A stretch of 64,000 nucleotides of DNA from Carya illinoinensis (GCF_018687715.1 NC_056762.1:19461364-19525363); one strand, 5' to 3'. Shown: positions 19,330 through 30,284, counted from the first letter of the stretch. Program-made: numbers and translations. Notes: generated from the sequence alone by a model not told the origin.

Positions 19330-19518
19330 CCCTTTTAATTTTTACCGCATCTCTGGTCGGATGGACCGGAACGAGAACCAGGGAATGGATTTTTAGGAAA
19401 ATCGCACCGACCCCATCGCGTAGCGATGGGTATCGGTCAGATCGCCGGTTGGCATGAGATAGGCAGGGTGCGGCTAGGTCGTAATAGGATTATATTAGTT
19501 TTGCGCTGGTAGCATGAT

Positions 19519-19637
19519 GGGTGCGATCATACCAGCACTAATGCACCGGATCCCATCAGAACTCCGCAGTTAAGCGTGCTTGGGCGAGAGTAGTACTAGG
19601 ATGGGTGACCTCCTGGGAAGTCCTCGTGTTGCACCCC
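19519..19637 (+). rRNA. 5S rRNA: 5S rRNA gene, unit 65 (class B-N)
   Basis: 308-bp unit, consensus gene. Confidence 0.97.
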
Positions 19638-19826
19638 CCCTTTTAATTTTTACCGCATCTCTGGTCGGATGGACCGGAACGAGAACCAGGGAATGGATTT
19701 TTAGGAAAATCGCACCGACCCCATCGCGTAGCAATGGGTATCGGTCAGATCGCCGGTTGGCATGAGATAGGCAGGGTGCGGCTAGGTCGTAATAGGATTA
19801 TATTAGTTTTTCGCTGGTAGCATGAT

Positions 19827-19945
19827 GGGTGCGATCATACCAGCACTAATGCACCGGATCCCATCAGAACTCCGCAGTTAAGCGTGCTTGGGCGAGAGTA
19901 GTACTAGGATGGGTGACCTCCTGGGAAGTCCTCGTGTTGCACCCC
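19827..19945 (+). rRNA. 5S rRNA: 5S rRNA gene, unit 66 (class A)
   Basis: 308-bp unit, consensus gene. Confidence 0.97.
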
Positions 19946-20134
19946 CCCTTTTTATTTTTACCGCATCTCCGGTCGGATGGACCGGAACGACAACCGGGCA
20001 ATGGATTCTTAGGAAAATCGCACCGACCCCATCGCGTAGCAATGGGTATCGATCAGATCGCCGGTTGGCATGGGATAGGCATGGTGCGGCTAGGTCGTAA
20101 TAGGATTATATTAGTTTTTCGCTGGTAGCATGAT

Positions 20135-20253
20135 GGGTGCGATCCTACCAGCACTAATGCACCGGATCCCATCAGAACTCAGCAGTTAAGCGTGCTTGGG
20201 CGAGAGTAGTACTAGGATGGGTGACCTCCTGGGAAGTCCTCGTGTTGCACCCC
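20135..20253 (+). rRNA. 5S rRNA: 5S rRNA gene, unit 67 (class S)
   Basis: 296-bp unit (GGTGCGCTAGG). A11C and C47A. Confidence 0.95.
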
Positions 20254-20430
20254 CCCTTTTTATTTTTACCGCATCTCCGGTCTGATGGACCGGAACGACA
20301 ACCGGGCAATGGATTCTTAGGAAAATCGCACCGACCCCATCGCTATCAATCAGATCGCCAGTTGGCATGGGATAGGCAGGGTGCGCTAGGTCGTAATAGG
20401 ATTATATTAGTTTTTCGCTGGTAGCATGAT

Positions 20431-20549
20431 GGGTGCGATCATACCAGCACTAATGCACCGGATCCCATCAGAACTCCGCAGTTAAGCGTGCTTGGGCGAG
20501 AGTAGTACTAGGATGGGTGACCTCCTGGGAAGTCCTCGTGTTGCACCCC
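20431..20549 (+). rRNA. 5S rRNA: 5S rRNA gene, unit 68 (class B-N)
   Basis: 308-bp unit, consensus gene. Confidence 0.97.
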
Positions 20550-20738
20550 CCCTTTTAATTTTTACCGCATCTCTGGTCGGATGGACCGGAACGAGAACCA
20601 GGGAATGGATTTTTAGGAAAATCGCACCGACCCCATCGCGTAGCAATGGGTATCGGTCAGATCGCCGGTTGGCATGAGATAGGCAGGGTGCGGCTAGGTC
20701 GTAATAGGATTATATTAGTTTTTCGCTGGTAGCATGAT

Positions 20739-20857
20739 GGGTGCGATCATACCAGCACTAATGCACCGGATCCCATCAGAACTCCGCAGTTAAGCGTGCT
20801 TGGGCGAGAGTAGTACTAGGATGGGTGACCTCCTGGGAAGTCCTCGTGTTGCACCCC
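20739..20857 (+). rRNA. 5S rRNA: 5S rRNA gene, unit 69 (class B-N)
   Basis: 308-bp unit, consensus gene. Confidence 0.97.
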
Positions 20858-21046
20858 CCCTTTTAATTTTTACCGCATCTCTGGTCGGATGGACCGGAAC
20901 GAGAACCAGGGAATGGATTTTTAGGAAAATCGCACCGACCCCATCGCGTAGCAATGGGTATCGGTCAGATCGCCGGTTGGCATGAGATAGGCAGGGTGCG
21001 GCTAGGTCGTAATAGGATTATATTAGTTTTTCGCTGGTAGCATGAT

Positions 21047-21165
21047 GGGTGCGATCATACCAGCACTAATGCACCGGATCCCATCAGAACTCCGCAGTTA
21101 AGCGTGCTTGGGCGAGAGTAGTACTAGGATGGGTGACCTCCTGGGAAGTCCTCGTGTTGCACCCC
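21047..21165 (+). rRNA. 5S rRNA: 5S rRNA gene, unit 70 (class S)
   Basis: 297-bp unit, consensus gene. Confidence 0.97.
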
Positions 21166-21343
21166 CCCTTTTTATTTTTACCGCATCTCCGGTCGGATGG
21201 ACCGGAACGACAACCGGGCAATGGATTCTTAGGAAAATCGCACCGACCCCATCGCTATCAATCAGATCGCCAGTTGGCATGGGATAGGCAGGGTGCGGCT
21301 AGGTCGTAATAGGATTATATTAGTTTTTCGCTGGTAGCATGAT

Positions 21344-21462
21344 GGGTGCGATCATACCAGCACTAATGCACCGGATCCCATCAGAACTCCGCAGTTAAGC
21401 GTGCTTGGGCGAGAGTAGTACTAGGATGGGTGACCTCCTGGGAAGTCCTCGTGTTGCACCCC
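21344..21462 (+). rRNA. 5S rRNA: 5S rRNA gene, unit 71 (class B-G)
   Basis: 308-bp unit, consensus gene. Confidence 0.97.
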
Positions 21463-21651
21463 CCCTTTTAATTTTTACCGCATCTCTGGTCGGATGGACC
21501 GGAACGAGAACCGGGGAATGGATTTTTAGGAAAATCGCACCGACCCCATCGCGTAGCAATGGGTATCGGTCAGATCGCCGGTTGGCATGAGATAGGCAGG
21601 GTGCGGCTAGGTCGTAATAGGATTATATTAGTTTTTCGCTGGTAGCATGAT

Positions 21652-21770
21652 GGGTGCGATCATACCAGCACTAATGCACCGGATCCCATCAGAACTCCGC
21701 AGTTAAGCGTGCTTGGGCGAGAGTAGTACTAGGATGGGTGACCTCCTGGGAAGTCCTCGTGTTGCACCCC
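21652..21770 (+). rRNA. 5S rRNA: 5S rRNA gene, unit 72 (class S, atypical deletion)
   Basis: 297-bp unit, consensus gene. Spacer reads ATCGCGTTCAATC instead of ATCGCTATCAATC (21856-21868): either a two-base change or an 11-bp deletion shifted by 2 bp. Confidence 0.97.
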
Positions 21771-21948
21771 CCCTTTTTATTTTTACCGCATCTCCGGTCG
21801 GATGGACCGGAACGACAACCGGGCAATGGATTCTTAGGAAAATCGCACCGACCCCATCGCGTTCAATCAGATCGCCAGTTGGCATGGGATAGGCAGGGTG
21901 CGGCTAGGTCGTAATAGGATTATATTAGTTTTTCGCTGGTAGCATGAT

Positions 21949-22067
21949 GGGTGCGATCATACCAGCACTAATGCACCGGATCCCATCAGAACTCCGCAGT
22001 TAAGCGTGCTTGGGCGAGAGTAGTACTAGGATGGGTGACCTCCTGGGAAGTCCTCGTGTTGCACCCC
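21949..22067 (+). rRNA. 5S rRNA: 5S rRNA gene, unit 73 (class S)
   Basis: 297-bp unit, consensus gene. Confidence 0.97.
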
Positions 22068-22245
22068 CCCTTTTTATTTTTACCGCATCTCCGGTCGGAT
22101 GGACCGGAACGACAACCGGGCAATGGATTCTTAGGAAAATCGCACCGACCCCATCGCTATCAATCAGATCGCCAGTTGGCATGGGATAGGCAGGGTGCGG
22201 CTAGGTCGTAATAGGATTATATTAGTTTTTCGCTGGTAGCATGAT

Positions 22246-22364
22246 GGGTGCGATCATACCAGCACTAATGCACCGGATCCCATCAGAACTCCGCAGTTAA
22301 GCGTGCTTGGGCGAGAGTAGTACTAGGATGGGTGACCTCCTGGGAAGTCCTCGTGTTGCACCCC
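22246..22364 (+). rRNA. 5S rRNA: 5S rRNA gene, unit 74 (class S)
   Basis: 297-bp unit, consensus gene. Confidence 0.97.
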
Positions 22365-22542
22365 CCCTTTTTATTTTTACCGCATCTCCGGTCGGATGGA
22401 CCGGAACGACAACCGGGCAATGGATTCTTAGGAAAATCGCACCGACCCCATCGCTATCAATCAGATCGCCAGTTGGCATGGGATAGGCAGGGTGCGGCTA
22501 GGTCGTAATAGGATTATATTAGTTTTTCGCTGGTAGCATGAT

Positions 22543-22661
22543 GGGTGCGATCATACCAGCACTAATGCACCGGATCCCATCAGAACTCCGCAGTTAAGCG
22601 TGCTTGGGCGAGAGTAGTACTAGGATGGGTGACCTCCTGGGAAGTCCTCGTGTTGCACCCC
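22543..22661 (+). rRNA. 5S rRNA: 5S rRNA gene, unit 75 (class B-G)
   Basis: 308-bp unit, consensus gene. Confidence 0.97.
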
Positions 22662-22850
22662 CCCTTTTAATTTTTACCGCATCTCTGGTCGGATGGACCG
22701 GAACGAGAACCGGGGAATGGATTTTTAGGAAAATCGCACCGACCCCATCGCGTAGCAATGGGTATCGGTCAGATCGCCGGTTGGCATGAGATAGGCAGGG
22801 TGCGGCTAGGTCGTAATAGGATTATATTAGTTTTTCGCTGGTAGCATGAT

Positions 22851-22969
22851 GGGTGCGATCATACCAGCACTAATGCACCGGATCCCATCAGAACTCCGCA
22901 GTTAAGCGTGCTTGGGCGAGAGTAGTACTAGGATGGGTGACCTCCTGGGAAGTCCTCGTGTTGCACCCC
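22851..22969 (+). rRNA. 5S rRNA: 5S rRNA gene, unit 76 (class A)
   Basis: 308-bp unit, consensus gene. Hairpin arm GCAATGCG. Confidence 0.97.
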
Positions 22970-23158
22970 CCCTTTTTATTTTTACCGCATCTCCGGTCGG
23001 ATGGACCGGAACGACAACCGGGCAATGGATTCTTAGGAAAATCGCACCGACCCCATCGCGTAGCAATGCGTATCGATCAGATCGCCGGTTGGCATGGGAT
23101 AGGCATGGTGCGGCTAGGTCGTAATAGGATTATATTAGTTTTTCGCTGGTAGCATGAT

Positions 23159-23277
23159 GGGTGCGATCATACCAGCACTAATGCACCGGATCCCATCAGA
23201 ACTCCGCAGTTAAGCGTGCTTGGGCGAGAGTAGTACTAGGATGGGTGACCTCCTGGGAAGTCCTCGTGTTGCACCCC
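23159..23277 (+). rRNA. 5S rRNA: 5S rRNA gene, unit 77 (class S)
   Basis: 297-bp unit, consensus gene. Confidence 0.97.
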
Positions 23278-23455
23278 CCCTTTTTATTTTTACCGCATCT
23301 CCGGTCGGATGGACCGGAACGACAACCGGGCAATGGATTCTTAGGAAAATCGCACCGACCCCATCGCTATCAATCAGATCGCCAGTTGGCATGGGATAGG
23401 CAGGGTGCGGCTAGGTCGTAATAGGATTATATTAGTTTTTCGCTGGTAGCATGAT

Positions 23456-23574
23456 GGATGCGATCATACCAGCACTAATGCACCGGATCCCATCAGAACT
23501 CCGCAGTTAAGCGTGCTTGGGCGAGAGTAGTACTAGGATGGGTGACCTCCTGGGAAGTCCTCGTGTTGCACCCC
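23456..23574 (+). rRNA. 5S rRNA: 5S rRNA gene, unit 78 (class B-D)
   Basis: 308-bp unit. G3A. G at -16 of the next gene. Confidence 0.95.
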
Positions 23575-23763
23575 CCCTTTTAATTTTTACCGCATCTCTG
23601 GTCGGATGGACCGGAACGAGAACCAGGGAATGGATTTTTAGGAAAATCGCACCGACCCCATCGCGTAGCGATGGGTATCGGTCAGATCGCCGGTTGGCAT
23701 GAGATAGGCAGGGTGCGGCTAGGTCGTAATAGGATTATATTAGTTTTGCGCTGGTAGCATGAT

Positions 23764-23882
23764 GGGTGCGATCATACCAGCACTAATGCACCGGATCCCA
23801 TCAGAACTCCGCAGTTAAGCGTGCTTGGGCGAGAGTAGTACTAGGATGGGTGACCTCCTGGGAAGTCCTCGTGTTGCACCCC
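23764..23882 (+). rRNA. 5S rRNA: 5S rRNA gene, unit 79 (class B-N)
   Basis: 308-bp unit, consensus gene. Confidence 0.97.
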
Positions 23883-24071
23883 CCCTTTTAATTTTTACCG
23901 CATCTCTGGTCGGATGGACCGGAACGAGAACCAGGGAATGGATTTTTAGGAAAATCGCACCGACCCCATCGCGTAGCAATGGGTATCGGTCAGATCGCCG
24001 GTTGGCATGAGATAGGCAGGGTGCGGCTAGGTCGTAATAGGATTATATTAGTTTTTCGCTGGTAGCATGAT

Positions 24072-24190
24072 GGGTGCGATCATACCAGCACTAATGCACC
24101 GGATCCCATCAGAACTCCGCAGTTAAGCGTGCTTGGGCGAGAGTAGTACTAGGATGGGTGACCTCCTGGGAAGTCCTCGTGTTGCACCCC
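24072..24190 (+). rRNA. 5S rRNA: 5S rRNA gene, unit 80 (class A)
   Basis: 308-bp unit, consensus gene. Confidence 0.97.
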
Positions 24191-24379
24191 CCCTTTTTAT
24201 TTTTACCGCATCTCCGGTCGGATGGACCGGAACGACAACCGGGCAATGGATTCTTAGGAAAATCGCACCGACCCCATCGCGTAGCAATGGGTATCGATCA
24301 GATCGCCGGTTGGCATGGGATAGGCATGGTGCGGCTAGGTCGTAATAGGATTATATTAGTTTTTCGCTGGTAGCATGAT

Positions 24380-24498
24380 GGGTGCGATCCTACCAGCACT
24401 AATGCACCGGATCCCATCAGAACTCAGCAGTTAAGCGTGCTTGGGCGAGAGTAGTACTAGGATGGGTGACCTCCTGGGAAGTCCTCGTGTTGCACCCC
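24380..24498 (+). rRNA. 5S rRNA: 5S rRNA gene, unit 81 (class S)
   Basis: 296-bp unit (GGTGCGCTAGG). A11C and C47A. Private spacer change CATCACCGGTC. Confidence 0.95.
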
Positions 24499-24675
24499 CC
24501 CTTTTTATTTTTACCGCATCACCGGTCTGATGGACCGGAACGACAACCGGGCAATGGATTCTTAGGAAAATCGCACCGACCCCATCGCTATCAATCAGAT
24601 CGCCAGTTGGCATGGGATAGGCAGGGTGCGCTAGGTCGTAATAGGATTATATTAGTTTTTCGCTGGTAGCATGAT

Positions 24676-24794
24676 GGGTGCGATCATACCAGCACTAATG
24701 CACCGGATCCCATCAGAACTCCGCAGTTAAGCGTGCTTGGGCGAGAGTAGTACTAGGATGGGTGACCTCCTGGGAAGTCCTCGTGTTGCACCCC
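24676..24794 (+). rRNA. 5S rRNA: 5S rRNA gene, unit 82 (class B-N)
   Basis: 308-bp unit, consensus gene. Confidence 0.97.
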
Positions 24795-24983
24795 CCCTTT
24801 TAATTTTTACCGCATCTCTGGTCGGATGGACCGGAACGAGAACCAGGGAATGGATTTTTAGGAAAATCGCACCGACCCCATCGCGTAGCAATGGGTATCG
24901 GTCAGATCGCCGGTTGGCATGAGATAGGCAGGGTGCGGCTAGGTCGTAATAGGATTATATTAGTTTTTCGCTGGTAGCATGAT

Positions 24984-25102
24984 GGGTGCGATCATACCAG
25001 CACTAATGCACCGGATCCCATCAGAACTCCGCAGTTAAGCGTGCTTGGGCGAGAGTAGTACTAGGATGGGTGACCTCCTGGGAAGTCCTCGTGTTGCACC
25101 CC
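24984..25102 (+). rRNA. 5S rRNA: 5S rRNA gene, unit 83 (class B-N)
   Basis: 308-bp unit, consensus gene. Confidence 0.97.
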
Positions 25103-25291
25103 CCCTTTTAATTTTTACCGCATCTCTGGTCGGATGGACCGGAACGAGAACCAGGGAATGGATTTTTAGGAAAATCGCACCGACCCCATCGCGTAGCAAT
25201 GGGTATCGGTCAGATCGCCGGTTGGCATGAGATAGGCAGGGTGCGGCTAGGTCGTAATAGGATTATATTAGTTTTTCGCTGGTAGCATGAT

Positions 25292-25410
25292 GGGTGCGAT
25301 CATACCAGCACTAATGCACCGGATCCCATCAGAACTCCGCAGTTAAGCGTGCTTGGGCGAGAGTAGTACTAGGATGGGTGACCTCCTGGGAAGTCCTCGT
25401 GTTGCACCCC
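25292..25410 (+). rRNA. 5S rRNA: 5S rRNA gene, unit 84 (class S)
   Basis: 298-bp unit, consensus gene. One extra T between the TATA-like element and the next gene, moving that element 1 bp upstream. Confidence 0.97.
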
Positions 25411-25589
25411 CCCTTTTTATTTTTACCGCATCTCCGGTCGGATGGACCGGAACGACAACCGGGCAATGGATTCTTAGGAAAATCGCACCGACCCCATCGC
25501 TATCAATCAGATCGCCAGTTGGCATGGGATAGGCAGGGTGCGGCTAGGTCGTAATAGGATTATATTAGTTTTTTCGCTGGTAGCATGAT

Positions 25590-25708
25590 GGGTGCGATCA
25601 TACCAGCACTAATGCACCGGATCCCATCAGAACTCCGCAGTTAAGCGTGCTTGGGCGAGAGTAGTACTAGGATGGGTGACCTCCTGGGAAGTCCTCGTGT
25701 TGCACCCC
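25590..25708 (+). rRNA. 5S rRNA: 5S rRNA gene, unit 85 (class B-G)
   Basis: 308-bp unit, consensus gene. TATA-like element displaced 1 bp. Confidence 0.97.
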
Positions 25709-25897
25709 CCCTTTTAATTTTTACCGCATCTCTGGTCGGATGGACCGGAACGAGAACCGGGGAATGGATTTTTAGGAAAATCGCACCGACCCCATCGCGT
25801 AGCAATGGGTATCGGTCAGATCGCCGGTTGGCATGAGATAGGCAGGGTGCGGCTAGGTCGTAATAGGATTATATTAGTTTTTCGCTGGTAGCATGAT

Positions 25898-26016
25898 GGG
25901 TGCGATCATACCAGCACTAATGCACCGGATCCCATCAGAACTCCGCAGTTAAGCGTGCTTGGGCGAGAGTAGTACTAGGATGGGTGACCTCCTGGGAAGT
26001 CCTCGTGTTGCACCCC
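25898..26016 (+). rRNA. 5S rRNA: 5S rRNA gene, unit 86 (class A)
   Basis: 308-bp unit, consensus gene. Confidence 0.97.
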
Positions 26017-26205
26017 CCCTTTTTATTTTTACCGCATCTCCGGTCGGATGGACCGGAACGACAACCGGGCAATGGATTCTTAGGAAAATCGCACCGACCC
26101 CATCGCGTAGCAATGGGTATCGATCAGATCGCCGGTTGGCATGGGATAGGCATGGTGCGGCTAGGTCGTAATAGGATTATATTAGTTTTTCGCTGGTAGC
26201 ATGAT

Positions 26206-26324
26206 GGGTGCGATCATACCAGCACTAATGCACCGGATCCCATCAGAACTCCGCAGTTAAGCGTGCTTGGGCGAGAGTAGTACTAGGATGGGTGACCTCC
26301 TGGGAAGTCCTCGTGTTGCACCCC
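26206..26324 (+). rRNA. 5S rRNA: 5S rRNA gene, unit 87 (class S)
   Basis: 297-bp unit, consensus gene. Last unit before the array becomes rich in class A. Confidence 0.97.
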
Positions 26325-26502
26325 CCCTTTTTATTTTTACCGCATCTCCGGTCGGATGGACCGGAACGACAACCGGGCAATGGATTCTTAGGAAAATCGC
26401 ACCGACCCCATCGCTATCAATCAGATCGCCAGTTGGCATGGGATAGGCAGGGTGCGGCTAGGTCGTAATAGGATTATATTAGTTTTTCGCTGGTAGCATG
26501 AT

Positions 26503-26621
26503 GGGTGCGATCATACCAGCACTAATGCACCGGATCCCATCAGAACTCCGCAGTTAAGCGTGCTTGGGCGAGAGTAGTACTAGGATGGGTGACCTCCTGG
26601 GAAGTCCTCGTGTTGCACCCC
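26503..26621 (+). rRNA. 5S rRNA: 5S rRNA gene, unit 88 (class B-D)
   Basis: 308-bp unit, consensus gene. Unlike earlier B-D units it has T at -16 of the next gene. Confidence 0.97.
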
Positions 26622-26810
26622 CCCTTTTAATTTTTACCGCATCTCTGGTCGGATGGACCGGAACGAGAACCAGGGAATGGATTTTTAGGAAAATCGCACC
26701 GACCCCATCGCGTAGCGATGGGTATCGGTCAGATCGCCGGTTGGCATGAGATAGGCAGGGTGCGGCTAGGTCGTAATAGGATTATATTAGTTTTTCGCTG
26801 GTAGCATGAT

Positions 26811-26929
26811 GGGTGCGATCATACCAGCACTAATGCACCGGATCCCATCAGAGCTCCGCAGTTAAGCGTGCTTGGGCGAGAGTAGTACTAGGATGGGTGA
26901 CCTCCTGGGAAGTCCTCGTGTTGCACCCC
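26811..26929 (+). rRNA. 5S rRNA: 5S rRNA gene, unit 89 (class A)
   Basis: 308-bp unit. A43G, shared only with unit 100. Confidence 0.96.
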
Positions 26930-27118
26930 CCCTTTTTATTTTTACCGCATCTCCGGTCGGATGGACCGGAACGACAACCGGGCAATGGATTCTTAGGAAA
27001 ATCGCACCGACCCCATCGCGTAGCAATGGGTATCGATCAGATCGCCGGTTGGCATGGGATAGGCATGGTGCGGCTAGGTCGTAATAGGATTATATTAGTT
27101 TTTCGCTGGTAGCATGAT

Positions 27119-27237
27119 GGGTGCGATCATACCAGCACTAATGCACCGGATCCCATCAGAACTCCGCAGTTAAGCGTGCTTGGGCGAGAGTAGTACTAGG
27201 ATGGGTGACCTCCTGGGAAGTCCTCGTGTTGCACCCC
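27119..27237 (+). rRNA. 5S rRNA: 5S rRNA gene, unit 90 (class S)
   Basis: 297-bp unit, consensus gene. Confidence 0.97.
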
Positions 27238-27415
27238 CCCTTTTTATTTTTACCGCATCTCCGGTCGGATGGACCGGAACGACAACCGGGCAATGGATTC
27301 TTAGGAAAATCGCACCGACCCCATCGCTATCAATCAGATCGCCAGTTGGCATGGGATAGGCAGGGTGCGGCTAGGTCGTAATAGGATTATATTAGTTTTT
27401 CGCTGGTAGCATGAT

Positions 27416-27534
27416 GGGTGCGATCATACCAGCACTAATGCACCGGATCCCATCAGAACTCCGCAGTTAAGCGTGCTTGGGCGAGAGTAGTACTAGGATG
27501 GGTGACCTCCTGGGAAGTCCTCGTGTTGCACCCC
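27416..27534 (+). rRNA. 5S rRNA: 5S rRNA gene, unit 91 (class B-D)
   Basis: 308-bp unit, consensus gene. Confidence 0.97.
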
Positions 27535-27723
27535 CCCTTTTAATTTTTACCGCATCTCTGGTCGGATGGACCGGAACGAGAACCAGGGAATGGATTTTTA
27601 GGAAAATCGCACCGACCCCATCGCGTAGCGATGGGTATCGGTCAGATCGCCGGTTGGCATGAGATAGGCAGGGTGCGGCTAGGTCGTAATAGGATTATAT
27701 TAGTTTTTCGCTGGTAGCATGAT

Positions 27724-27842
27724 GGGTGCGATCATACCAGCACTAATGCACCGGATCCCATCAGAACTCCGCAGTTAAGCGTGCTTGGGCGAGAGTAGTA
27801 CTAGGATGGGTGACCTCCTGGGAAGTCCTCGTGTTGCACCCC
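27724..27842 (+). rRNA. 5S rRNA: 5S rRNA gene, unit 92 (class A)
   Basis: 308-bp unit, consensus gene. Confidence 0.97.
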
Positions 27843-28031
27843 CCCTTTTTATTTTTACCGCATCTCCGGTCGGATGGACCGGAACGACAACCGGGCAATG
27901 GATTCTTAGGAAAATCGCACCGACCCCATCGCGTAGCAATGGGTATCGATCAGATCGCCGGTTGGCATGGGATAGGCATGGTGCGGCTAGGTCGTAATAG
28001 GATTATATTAGTTTTTCGCTGGTAGCATGAT

Positions 28032-28150
28032 GGGTGCGATCATACCAGCACTAATGCACCGGATCCCATCAGAACTCCGCAGTTAAGCGTGCTTGGGCGA
28101 GAGTAGTACTAGGATGGGTGACCTCCTGGGAAGTCCTCGTGTTGCACCCC
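28032..28150 (+). rRNA. 5S rRNA: 5S rRNA gene, unit 93 (class A)
   Basis: 308-bp unit, consensus gene. Confidence 0.97.
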
Positions 28151-28339
28151 CCCTTTTTATTTTTACCGCATCTCCGGTCGGATGGACCGGAACGACAACC
28201 GGGCAATGGATTCTTAGGAAAATCGCACCGACCCCATCGCGTAGCAATGGGTATCGATCAGATCGCCGGTTGGCATGGGATAGGCATGGTGCGGCTAGGT
28301 CGTAATAGGATTATATTAGTTTTTCGCTGGTAGCATGTT

Positions 28340-28458
28340 GGGTGCGATTATACCAGCACTAATGCACCGGATCCCATCAGAACTCCGCAGTTAAGCGTGC
28401 TTGGGCGAGAGTAGTACTAGGATGGGTGACCTCCTGGGAAGTCCTCGTGTTGCACCCC
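28340..28458 (+). rRNA. 5S rRNA: 5S rRNA gene, unit 94 (class S)
   Basis: 297-bp unit. C10T in loop A, linked to A-to-T at -2 (GCATGTTGGG). Confidence 0.95.
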
Positions 28459-28636
28459 CCCTTTTTATTTTTACCGCATCTCCGGTCGGATGGACCGGAA
28501 CGACAACCGGGCAATGGATTCTTAGGAAAATCGCACCGACCCCATCGCTATCAATCAGATCGCCAGTTGGCATGGGATAGGCAGGGTGCGGCTAGGTCGT
28601 AATAGGATTATATTAGTTTTTCGCTGGTAGCATGAT

Positions 28637-28755
28637 GGGTGCGATCATACCAGCACTAATGCACCGGATCCCATCAGAACTCCGCAGTTAAGCGTGCTTG
28701 GGCGAGAGTAGTACTAGGATGGGTGACCTCCTGGGAAGTCCTCGTGTTGCACCCC
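28637..28755 (+). rRNA. 5S rRNA: 5S rRNA gene, unit 95 (class A)
   Basis: 308-bp unit, consensus gene. Followed by the T5-A-T6 terminator variant. Confidence 0.97.
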
Positions 28756-28758
28756 CCC

Positions 28759-28770
28759 TTTTTATTTTTT
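28759..28770 (+). terminator. Pol III terminator, T5-A-T6 variant
   Basis: An A-to-T change makes TTTTTATTTTTT followed by CCGC. It follows the genes of units 95, 106, 129, 142, 163, 166 and 171, always next to a C10T unit or a copy of that context. Confidence 0.8.
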
Positions 28771-28944
28771 CCGCATCTCCGGTCGGATGGACCGGAACGA
28801 CAACCGGGCAATGGATTCTTAGGAAAATCGCACCGACCCCATCGCGTAGCAATGGGTATCGATCAGATCGCCGGTTGGCATGGGATAGGCATGGTGCGGC
28901 TAGGTCGTAATAGGATTATATTAGTTTTTCGCTGGTAGCATGAT

Positions 28945-29063
28945 GGGTGCGATCATACCAGCACTAATGCACCGGATCCCATCAGAACTCCGCAGTTAAG
29001 CGTGCTTGGGCGAGAGTAGTACTAGGATGGGTGACCTCCTGGGAAGTCCTCGTGTTGCACCCC
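28945..29063 (+). rRNA. 5S rRNA: 5S rRNA gene, unit 96 (class B-N)
   Basis: 308-bp unit, consensus gene. Confidence 0.97.
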
Positions 29064-29252
29064 CCCTTTTAATTTTTACCGCATCTCTGGTCGGATGGAC
29101 CGGAACGAGAACCAGGGAATGGATTTTTAGGAAAATCGCACCGACCCCATCGCGTAGCAATGGGTATCGGTCAGATCGCCGGTTGGCATGAGATAGGCAG
29201 GGTGCGGCTAGGTCGTAATAGGATTATATTAGTTTTTCGCTGGTAGCATGAT

Positions 29253-29371
29253 GGGTGCGATCATACCAGCACTAATGCACCGGATCCCATCAGAACTCCG
29301 CAGTTAAGCGTGCTTGGGCGAGAGTAGTACTAGGATGGGTGACCTCCTGGGAAGTCCTCGTGTTGCACCCC
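29253..29371 (+). rRNA. 5S rRNA: 5S rRNA gene, unit 97 (class A)
   Basis: 308-bp unit, consensus gene. Confidence 0.97.
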
Positions 29372-29560
29372 CCCTTTTTATTTTTACCGCATCTCCGGTC
29401 GGATGGACCGGAACGACAACCGGGCAATGGATTCTTAGGAAAATCGCACCGACCCCATCGCGTAGCAATGGGTATCGATCAGATCGCCGGTTGGCATGGG
29501 ATAGGCATGGTGCGGCTAGGTCGTAATAGGATTATATTAGTTTTTCGCTGGTAGCATGAT

Positions 29561-29679
29561 GGGTGCGATCATACCAGCACTAATGCACCGGATCCCATCA
29601 GAACTCCGCAGTTAAGCGTGTTTGGGCGAGAGTAGTACTAGGATGGGTGACCTCCTGGGAAGTCCTCGTGTTGCACCCC
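29561..29679 (+). rRNA. 5S rRNA: 5S rRNA gene, unit 98 (class S)
   Basis: 297-bp unit. C61T turns the helix II G17-C61 pair into G-U; shared with unit 173. Confidence 0.95.
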
Positions 29680-29857
29680 CCCTTTTTATTTTTACCGCAT
29701 CTCCGGTCGGATGGACCGGAACGACAACCGGGCAATGGATTCTTAGGAAAATCGCACCGACCCCATCGCTATCAATCAGATCGCCAGTTGGCATGGGATA
29801 GGCAGGGTGCGGCTAGGTCGTAATAGGATTATATTAGTTTTTCGCTGGTAGCATGAT

Positions 29858-29976
29858 GGGTGCGATCATACCAGCACTAATGCACCGGATCCCATCAGAA
29901 CTCCGCAGTTAAGCGTGCTTGGGCGAGAGTAGTACTAGGATGGGTGACCTCCTGGGAAGTCCTCGTGTTGCACCCC
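29858..29976 (+). rRNA. 5S rRNA: 5S rRNA gene, unit 99 (class B-D)
   Basis: 308-bp unit, consensus gene. Confidence 0.97.
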
Positions 29977-30165
29977 CCCTTTTAATTTTTACCGCATCTC
30001 TGGTCGGATGGACCGGAACGAGAACCAGGGAATGGATTTTTAGGAAAATCGCACCGACCCCATCGCGTAGCGATGGGTATCGGTCAGATCGCCGGTTGGC
30101 ATGAGATAGGCAGGGTGCGGCTAGGTCGTAATAGGATTATATTAGTTTTTCGCTGGTAGCATGAT

Positions 30166-30284
30166 GGGTGCGATCATACCAGCACTAATGCACCGGATCC
30201 CATCAGAGCTCCGCAGTTAAGCGTGCTTGGGCGAGAGTAGTACTAGGATGGGTGACCTCCTGGGAAGTCCTCGTGTTGCACCCC
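30166..30284 (+). rRNA. 5S rRNA: 5S rRNA gene, unit 100 (class A)
   Basis: 308-bp unit. A43G; copy of unit 89. Confidence 0.96.

Larger units (their letters stand above)
18298..21343 (+). repeat. Higher-order repeat: ten-unit block, copy 2 (3046 bp)
   Basis: Units 61-70; same order and private marks as 13745-16790, offset 4553 bp. Lacks C49T and the -16 G of the copy 1 tail. Confidence 0.9.
22543..25589 (+). repeat. Higher-order repeat: ten-unit block, copy 3 (3047 bp)
   Basis: Units 75-84, offset 4245 bp from copy 2. One base longer because of an extra T before the last gene boundary (T6 at 25569-25574). Confidence 0.9.
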
